This document shows positions 57,408 through 64,000 of a DNA stretch of 64,000 nt, one piece after another. The position numbers were made by a program, and so were the translations under genes. The stretch spans positions 2,753,716-2,817,715 of the forward strand of contig JARFIW010000995.1 in the NCBI GenBank assembly GCA_036346225.1, given 5' to 3'. The DNA is from Platerodrilus igneus (Eukaryota; Arthropoda; Insecta; Coleoptera; Lycidae). Position 1 is the stretch's first letter, and each line of letters begins with the position of its first letter. The notes under the pieces were generated by a model. It was not told the origin of the DNA. It was given only the letters and a program-made list of their open reading frames with translations, and ran no database searches.

Positions 57408-58021
57408 ACGTGACAGACCACTAGATTTCTGTGTAAATGTATACGAACATCCACGTGAATTTTTCAAAATTGAGGAGGAAGTAGAGCCAGAAACTGAGGA
57501 AAAATTATGTTTGCCAATTATTAATTTAGAAATATTTGAGAATAATGTAGAAGTATTACTTGATACAGGGGCAGAGGCGAGTTTAATATCGGAGGAATTC
57601 GTCAGCAAAATTAGGGATAAGGTTTGTGATAGAATTATGCCTATAAAACGTAGCCATTTAGTAGCTCAAATAAAAAAAGTTTGCTGTAGTAAATAGTGTT
57701 GTGGTGCTTAGGATAGATATAGAAGGTTTTAGCTGTGAACAGGAGTTTGTAATTGTACCTGGACTGAAGTTTCAGAGCATTTTAGGTGTTGACTGTATGA
57801 TGAAGTTAGGGGTTTTGATAGATATGGAACGGAAGGTAATAAGGATTAAGGATAGGGTAGTGCCATGGAAGGGCAGTTATGAAGTCACAGAGGATGACAC
57901 TGGGTTTAGTATTAATGTAGTAGAGGTAGAGGATGATGAAGTAAAACAGATCAACACAATAAGATGTCCAGAGGATAGGAAAGTAGAGGTTCAAGCTTTA
58001 ATACAAAACATGCAGAAGTAG
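57408..58021 (+). CDS. Retropepsin-like protease of the LTR element, one frame break
   Basis: Aspartic protease that would cleave Gag-Pol. Residues from 57,511 include PIINLEIF and VEVLLDTGAEASLISEEF, with the catalytic DTGA and the following hydrophobic ISEEF block. After a frame change in the A7 run at 57,672-57,678, 57,701-58,021 continues with the flap-side and C-terminal portions (FVIVPGLKFQSILGVDCMMK, LGVLIDMERKVIRI), including the ILG.D signature of the second half. Frame 57,408-57,510 joins it to Gag. The frame ends at TAG 58,019, after which pol is deleted. Confidence 0.82.
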
Positions 58022-58079
58022 TGGGGTAGAAGCAGCATATCGGGAGCAGGTGAAGGCAGAATTATTTTGACGAGGTTAA

Positions 58080-58437
58080 GTGGCAAGTTTGTTTTAATAA
58101 AGTAGATTTAAGGAATTCATTCTGGCGGATTCCATTACACAAAAATTCTAGAAGGTACATAGGATTTTCCATAGAGGGAAAAATCGATAATTTTAAAGTA
58201 GTATCGTTTGGTTTGTCGGCAGAAAATGAAACAATAATAAATAAGAAACAGACATGTGTAGAGACTGAAGAAGAAGTAATATTTAAGAGTCAGGATAATA
58301 GGGATGATAAGTTTATTGTATGTGAGATAATAGGGAGGATAAGTGTAGATATAGAAGGGGGAGAAATAGGGATGAAGAGTATTAGGTTGGTGAGAAGAAA
58401 GACTTGGAGGGTCAAGAAGAGAGTTAGATTTAAATAG
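58080..58437 (+). pseudogene. Reverse-transcriptase remnant of the LTR element
   Basis: In one frame from 58,093: FNKVDLRNSFWRIPLHKNSR, then RYIGFSIEGK and FKVVSFGLSA. This is the RT palm block D(L)...F..IPL...S..Y.GF ending in FGLS. It begins and ends abruptly: the preceding fingers and the following catalytic YxDD, RNase H and integrase are absent. The frame continues to 58,437 with an acidic-then-basic tail (EIGMKSIRLVRRKTW) that I do not recognise. Confidence 0.8.
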
Positions 58438-58957
58438 GATAGGGATAGAATAGGTGTAGATAGAAGAGTAGAAGTAAGTGTTTATAGAAAATAAAGCTAG
58501 GTATGGGATAAATATGGGAGATAATTAGAAATAGGTTTAGGATGAGAATAAAGAGGAAATGTAGGAAGAAAATAAGATAGGTTAAGTATAGATATTTCAT
58601 ATAAAATTAGTGGAGAGTTAGGAATAGAGTAAGAGTAGGATAGGTATATAGGATTAGGTAGGGGGAAGTGAAGTATAGTGAAGATTAGTTAAAAGTTAGG
58701 AATAGGATAGGTAGATAGGATGTATATAGGATTAGATGGATGAGTAGGATGAAGTTAGGGATAATTTCAGTTTATAGAATGAGGTGAGAGTTAGGAATAG
58801 GATACGGATATAGGATAGGTGTAAATATTTTTTTTGATTGGAAACAAAGTAGGTAAGTTAGATAGATAAGGGTAGAGAGATAGGCAATTTTTTGTAATTT
58901 TTTTGTCTAAATGCTTTATATTTGAAGTCAAATAAGTGGGATTATTTGTATTCAAAT
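58438..58957 (+). other. Purine-rich, C-poor 3' untranslated region
   Basis: From about 58,430 to 58,840 the plus strand is almost only G, A and T, with about four C in 400 bases, built from degenerate ATAGGATAGG and GTTAGGAATAGG words. No open frame. It leads to the polypurine tract. Confidence 0.8.
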
Positions 58958-58967
58958 AGGGGGAAAA
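58958..58967 (+). other. Polypurine tract
   Basis: AGGGGGAAAA immediately before the 3' LTR; the usual plus-strand primer site in LTR retrotransposons. It fixes the left LTR edge at 58,968. Confidence 0.85.
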
Positions 58968-61023
58968 TACTCATATTTAGACCAGGATAGAAAATTAAAT
59001 AATCACATCAAATAATTTTAATCACCGTGTATAAGGAATTTCATTAAATAATACGCGTTATTAAAACCATGAAGCATAAATAAACTCGGTTGTTTCAGTA
59101 AAATAAGAAATTTAAATTATTTATAAGACGCTTTATATCAAAAGAAGCAGTATTGAAAAGCTCTGCGTGTAATGTAATTATTCCTAAACAAATGGAAATT
59201 ACGTGCAAAATTTATCTTAATTAACTCTATTTAAGTAACCGGTAGTAAAACAAAGTGTACATATAATAATTAATATTTAAGTTGTATTCGCTAAAAATGA
59301 AAAGGATAGAAATCAATTTTAATTGGAGTTAATTAAACCGTTAATAACATATAATACCTATAGAAACTTGTAAAAACCCAAGATTAAAATACCACGGAAT
59401 AAGGCTCTGAGAATTAATAGTATGTTTAAACACCTGGGTTTATTTAAAAGCTCATTCGGCGTAAATTTTGCAGATAATTAATGTTTCAAAGAATCTTGGG
59501 AAAACGTCGCATAATAGTTACGAGAATTGCTAAGGCTGGGTATTTCACACTCCATGTGGACTAAAATAATCGATAATAAAGAATATCAAGTTGCACCAAT
59601 AAGAACACGGTAGAGAAGGAAAGAGAAAATGCGTCAAGCAAAGACACATATTGTAAAAGGCGGGATTTAAGCAACGTCACGGGGGTCACAATTGGTTAAA
59701 AATAGGATGCAAATATCAGAGGTAGAACAACAATTTCTGTACAAAATCAATTAGTTTTTCTCGGACATGCTTGCGTGCCGTGTGGAAATTTTCTGAGATT
59801 TAAATGGGGCGAGTGAAAATTCGTAAAAATCGACGCGTGAGCGGCAGACTGGGAACATGGCATGAGAAATTCTTTAGAATTACCCGTTTTGGGGAACAGA
59901 CCGACAGACAGGCTTTTTGCTATATATATCGAGATGAATATAAACAAGCTCTCGGAGACTTTTGACGATTCGATGCGTTAAAAGCTCGTACATACGCGAC
60001 TTGATTGAAAATGTTAAACCGTGCATTTTAGTTTGATTAAATAATTTAAAGTTTGCTAGTATATTTTAGTGATTCAAAATAGCTTGTTATTTACGTGTTA
60101 ACATGAATGTACTTCAGTGCACTTAGATACAAGGTAATAAAATTTAGTTTCACTGTACCAATTAGCAAAATTTACAACGACGAATGTATACACAAAAGTA
60201 GGCAGTTTTGGCATATATTGGTGACAGAAGCATGAAGTTATTTGCTATTTTTCGGGGGTGTTAATAATTAAATGGTTCAAATACGTGTCTGGATCCATGA
60301 AACAAGGGTCAGATAAACACAGATGAGTTCCGGAAAGGCCCAGAAACGACTTTGAATGGATGGTGATGGAGAAAATTTTAAAAGCGTAGAGAATCAGAAG
60401 CCGTAATTATAATCCTGTTGAATGGTGTGATTAACTAAAGAAACGATACTTTGAAACGACGAGGATAGTAACCTTCAGGTAAATTATACTATTTTGTTTG
60501 ACATTTTGTGTGTATTGAATGACTTTATAATTGATTTACTTTAAATGGACATTAGTGAAATTGTTCTAACCATAAAAGTTTAATTTTAAGATGAAATTTG
60601 CTTGTTTAAGTAAAAGGGGTATTTTGTTTTGATGTTCGGGAATATGATGAAACTTTGGGTATGTCTTTGAGCTCAATTAGACAAACCTGGTTAATTAACG
60701 TAAAGGGTGGTAGATGCTCCTTTGTACTCAGACTCCGGTCTGCTTATATTGTTATATTAATTAGTAGGCATCCAACAAGGACTTGAATTCTGGATGCACG
60801 TTAAAGTGATAATAAAATTAATTTTGAAATTCCTTTTAAAAACTGAATTTTATGCTGAAATTTAATTTGAAAATTTAATGTATTCTGAATATTGATGTAA
60901 ATAGAATTAACGTTGATGTTTGTGGTAGGAATGTGTTTAATTTTTATGAATGAGGAGATTTATAAAATTAGGTGAGCAGCCGAGGCGAAAAGCGTAGTTC
61001 ACGGATTTGGAGGTTTCACAGCA
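58968..61023 (+). repeat. 3' LTR (2,056 bp)
   Basis: Nearly identical to 53,669-55,725. Five substitutions and nine one-base run-length differences were counted by eye. Ends GGTTTCACAGCA at the TA microsatellite. Confidence 0.92.
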
Positions 61024-61171
61024 ATATATATATAATATATATATAATATATAGTAATATATATATATAATATATAGTAATATATATATATAATATATAGT
61101 AATATATAGTAATATATATATATATAATATATAATATATAATATATAATATATATAATATAATATATAGTA

Positions 61172-61203
<32 letters not shown>

Positions 61204-61320
61204 ATATATAATATATAATATATATAATATAATATATAGTAATATATATATATAATATATAATATAATAATATGTAATATATATTACATAATAATAATAT
61301 AATAATATATATGTATAATA
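61024..61320. repeat. TA-rich microsatellite (~300 bp) right of the LTR element
   Basis: TA tracts with regular TAGTAATA and TAATATA interruptions, giving a higher-order pattern. The 107-codon minus frame here is a low-complexity Ile-Tyr artefact. Confidence 0.95.
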
Positions 61321-62029
61321 ATGCCATTATCGAACTCATACCATAAAAAAAGGATAAAGTAAATAAAATTTTATTGGTATATAAAAAGATCTATGTATAC
61401 TGATTTATACCTTTTGGTTATCATTTTTTAAAAAAATTTTCAACCTTAAACAATTACTACATTTTACTTCTATTCCATCAGATAATATGTATTTCTAAAG
61501 AATAGTGTATTCTCTACATACCACAATTTGAAAATCTAACTTTTTTTAAGCAAATATTCGGTATATTATTTGACTTTCAGGTTCCTTAAGTTCTATTAAC
61601 ATCAAGTACCAATTTTCAATCGCTTGAGACATTACCCGATGAAGTACCGTTTATACTATGACCTATAAACAATTTATTTAATTTCTAGCATTCAGTAATT
61701 CACCAAAAGTGTTAAATTTTGAACTTTGGCACGATTTGTCAGTCGGTCAAATAAAAATTTAAAAGAACTAGAACAAAGACAGTCAAATTATAGATCAAAG
61801 TTCAATTCCAAAAGCTTCAGTTTCTCAAAGTAAAAAAAGGTTATAAAAATCCGTCTGTAACAATTTCATAAACATTGAAAATTGTTAAACATTTTGTACT
61901 TTTGATACATATTTCTAGGATTTTTCAAAGAATCAAAAATTAAATGATATACTACGGTATGTTCCTCAAGTATCTTAATTGTAACTCAAAATCATTATAC
62001 TCTTAAATCAAACAAAAGAGTGAAAGTCA
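61321..62029. other. Right internal part of the hAT-like element, no gene seen
   Basis: AT-rich sequence between the microsatellite and the GC-rich right terminus. No coding relic is visible on either strand. Confidence 0.5.
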
Positions 62030-62138
62030 GGCCGGCTCGAAATTTCGGGCCGGGCCGGGCCGGGCCGGTCACTTTTCTGCTTCGGGCCGGGCCGAGCTTA
62101 TTAAAAGCCCGACCCGGCCCGGCCCGAGTCCATCCCTA

Positions 62139-62146
62139 ATTCTGAC
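62139..62146 (+). repeat. Right 8-bp target-site duplication ATTCTGAC
   Basis: Identical to 50,922-50,929. Confidence 0.85.
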
Positions 62147-62322
62147 CAATCAAAAATTGTAAATATAAAAATATATATAAAACAAAATAATCGTTTAATC
62201 GAAAATTATTCAATTTCTTACACAGCTTTAACGCGCTTGTAATCAGCAAAACACCCTCTTAAATCTACATGAAACTAGAGTAGCGTAACACGAAGCAAAA
62301 AACAATCATTATTATTAATATT

Positions 62323-62382
62323 TTGAGTTTCTTGTATTATCGAGCGTTTTGTCGGAAACCTCCGACAATACAAGAAACTCAA
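62323..62382. repeat. Hairpin with 20-bp stem and nested alternative stem
   Basis: TTGAGTTTCTTGTATTATCG (62,323-62,342) pairs with CGACAATACAAGAAACTCAA (62,363-62,382) with one G-T-type mismatch. Overlapping its right arm, TGTCGGA-AACC-TCCGACA forms a second, competing stem-loop. Function unknown. Confidence 0.8.
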
Positions 62383-62399
62383 GATAATAATTTACAGAC

Positions 62400-64000
62400 A
62401 TGGAGGTTTACAAATTTTTATTATATCAGTTAAAACGGAGTTATTAGTTTCTTATCCCTAAATCGATTGCTGATGGAACTTTATAACTTTTACATGTTCA
62501 CAAAAGAAAAATATTGATGGACATTAGGTAGAATTCTCAAAACTAAAAAAGAATTAGGGATTAAACATTATGATAATTCTGATAATTTTTAATATTCTAA
62601 AAATTTATGTCTAAAACCAAACTACCTCTTGGTTATGTTGTAATGAATTGTTGAATTAAAGTTTGTATGAATTTGATTATACTAATCATTGTTAAAAGGA
62701 TGGAAGAGCACTAAGACATTGCTGTCTTAACTAAAATCGCAGCTTATTAGGTATATCGCCTTTTGCTTTCAACATTAACAAACTCGTCAAAACCTAGCTA
62801 ATTTGAAACTGAGCACATATGCAATAGAGCGTCGGGAAAATAATCGCCAACGAATCGTTAAGGGCTAGAACGCAAAAAATACATTACAAATACCCTATAG
62901 AATATTCGTCCAAAATCCTATACTTATTGTTAAATTTAAATCGATAAACGTTTTAAATTAAATACTAACATATGAGGAAATGATTATAATTATGATACGA
63001 ATGAAATTCTGTGCATTTTGGAGATGCCACAATATTTCAAACTCATTTTTCACACAGTAGAAGAAGCCACCACAGCCATCAAGTGCTAACTAGGCACACC
63101 CTTTGTTTTGTCGGTTTAAAACTAATTTTCTTTTTTCTCTCTCCTGTTTAATGTAACACCAACGTTTTACACCACCTTTACAAGCGAGATATTTTCAAAA
63201 ATGTACTACCCTAATATTTCTGACGTTAGTTAATTGTCAGTACTATGTATCAAAACTAAATTTAATAACATAAAATTTAAAGGCAGAAAGGGAAAAAAGG
63301 AAAAATAAGTCATTGAACCTGAATGCGAAAGGTCGTAAGACGGCCTCCTTCACACCTTAAGGGAATAGAACACCTATAGGAGATCAAGCTCTTCATCCCT
63401 TGGTGCTGTAGTGCTAGGATGATATCACCTAAGAAATGGAGCAAGCTACATTCTCCCAATCAAGCATTATCCCAACCTTTGCGGGTTAATTTACAATTGA
63501 ACGATTAGTCAACAATCAGCAGTGTACCCTAAAACCACTCATCAAGCTTTTTCGTAGTTAAAGAAATTCTCGAAATACGACTCCGTCACTAGGGTAGCTG
63601 GATATCTTGTCACAAATTGACCTACCTTGACCTATATTATAGATGTTTTCAAATAAAGCTCCACCTAAACTTAAATTCTATTAAAAATAAATTCCTGATA
63701 GAGAAGGGAAGGGAAACAAACCTAAGGTAACATTTAATTGACCAGATACTATTAATAAAAATCTTAAAAAAAATGAAAATATTAACCCGTAATTAATTCT
63801 ACCATAGCATTGTTCAAGTTTTCAAGATCGATCTATTGAAATATTAATTCCCAATTTTTGAAAATGCTCGTTATACCAATGCAATTTCCTTTAGAAATAT
63901 AGTAAAATACAACTTTTTATTAACCGTTCCAGTGTTGATTACAAATATTTAATTTTATTCCATTATTAACAATACTTTGATTATTAAAGCGTACCCTTAA
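62400..64000. other. No gene recognised
   Basis: AT-rich, with a somewhat GC-richer stretch at 63,330-63,600 that shows no open frame, tRNA fold or recognisable repeat. It may belong to an element extending past the window. Confidence 0.45.

Larger units (their letters stand above)
53669..61023 (+). mobile_element. Ty3/Gypsy LTR retrotransposon, young, internally deleted
   Basis: A 7,355-bp element: 5' LTR, primer site, gag, protease, a short RT remnant, a purine-rich 3' region, polypurine tract and 3' LTR. The internal part is only ~3.24 kb because most of pol is gone (RT fingers, catalytic YxDD, RNase H, integrase). The LTRs differ by about fourteen positions by eye, nine of them one-base length changes in runs, so the insertion is recent. 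It lies within a TA microsatellite inside the hAT-like element; ATAT on both sides is compatible with a 4-bp TSD but cannot be proven in this context. Being non-autonomous, it would need a complete relative for movement. Confidence 0.92.
50930..62138. mobile_element. hAT-like DNA transposon with nested LTR element
   Basis: Left end TAGGGATGGACTCGGGC (50,930-50,946) and right end GCCCGAGTCCATCCCTA (62,122-62,138) are perfect 17-bp inverted repeats, flanked by the identical octamer ATTCTGAC. Both ends continue inward into GC-rich sequence made of GGGCC/GGCCC words (to about 51,110 on the left and from about 62,030 on the right), in sharp contrast with the AT-rich window. An 8-bp TSD and a YAGGGATGG-like terminus fit the hAT superfamily. 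Total 11.2 kb, of which about 7.4 kb is a nested LTR retrotransposon, leaving ~3.85 kb. The only coding relic of its own is the minus-strand pseudogene at 51.4-53.1 kb. No hAT dimerisation domain is seen inside. Confidence 0.85.

Noticed and set aside
58438..58840. Telomere-like TTAGG words
   Set aside because: Irregular TTAGGA/ATAGG words inside the LTR element's 3' region, without a regular five-base period; not an insect telomeric array.
61016..61339. 107-codon minus-strand open frame
   Set aside because: Low-complexity Ile-Tyr product of a TA microsatellite.
1..64000. CRISPR arrays, operons, bacterial promoters or terminators
   Set aside because: Sequence character and element content are eukaryotic; repeats seen are microsatellites, tandem duplications and transposons, with no regular repeat-spacer pattern.

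Overview
The window is nuclear DNA of an animal, most likely an insect or other arthropod with a large, repeat-rich genome. It is strongly AT-rich, carries many (TA)n tracts, and every coding-like stretch I can recognise belongs to a eukaryotic mobile element: RTE-like LINEs, Ty3/Gypsy LTR elements, Penelope-like elements, hAT relics, an insect DUF4817-type transposase relic and tRNA-derived SINEs. I see no convincing host gene, no operon and no CRISPR array. Family names come from recognising motifs in translations; no search was run.

Layout. 1-8.9 kb: AT-rich DNA with a tandem array of ~150-bp units (3.18-3.79 kb), diverged relatives of it on both strands, and one SINE with a 13-bp target-site duplication (TSD). 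8.9-13.2 kb: two ~0.8-0.9 kb inverted arms around a 2.6-kb spacer. 15.0-20.6 kb: minus-strand LINE fragments with a recurrent ~210-bp non-coding module (module M) and a Ty3/Gypsy integrase fragment wedged between two overlapping LINE copies. 21.0-21.5 kb: Penelope-like RT relic and a tRNA-like sequence. 21.8-29.5 kb: three diverged copies of an unnamed repeat ending in (TA)n, a minisatellite, a ~270-bp palindrome and a tandem duplication. 31-33 kb: LINE fragments with module M and a 210-codon Ty3/Gypsy pol fragment. 35.2-37.3 kb: a lone 2.1-kb LTR with a primer-site remnant. 39.6-44.6 kb: a near full-length minus-strand LINE with a module M cluster, two tandem SINEs and a nested plus-strand LINE piece. 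44.9-47.5 kb: hAT pseudogene, SINE and DUF4817-type relic. 50.0-50.7 kb: a second Penelope-like relic that reaches the GIY-YIG endonuclease.

The most notable object lies at 50,930-62,138. A pair of 17-bp terminal inverted repeats (TAGGGATGGACTCGGGC), each leading into GC-rich GGGCC-type subterminal sequence, is flanked by a perfect 8-bp duplication ATTCTGAC: the signature of a hAT-like DNA transposon. It holds, on the minus strand, a decayed gene of a family I recognise as widespread in arthropods but without an assigned function, with three CxxC pairs near its N-terminus. A young Ty3/Gypsy element (53,669-61,023) with 2.06-kb LTRs is nested in a (TA)n tract inside it. That element keeps gag and protease, has lost most of pol, and has single-base frame breaks that mostly lie in homopolymers, as do most differences between its two LTRs.

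The elements do not form a pathway; they record successive insertions. The relationships worth following are the pairing of the unnamed family with hAT-like termini, the repeated LINE-module-LINE architecture at three loci, and the contact between element edges and TA microsatellites.
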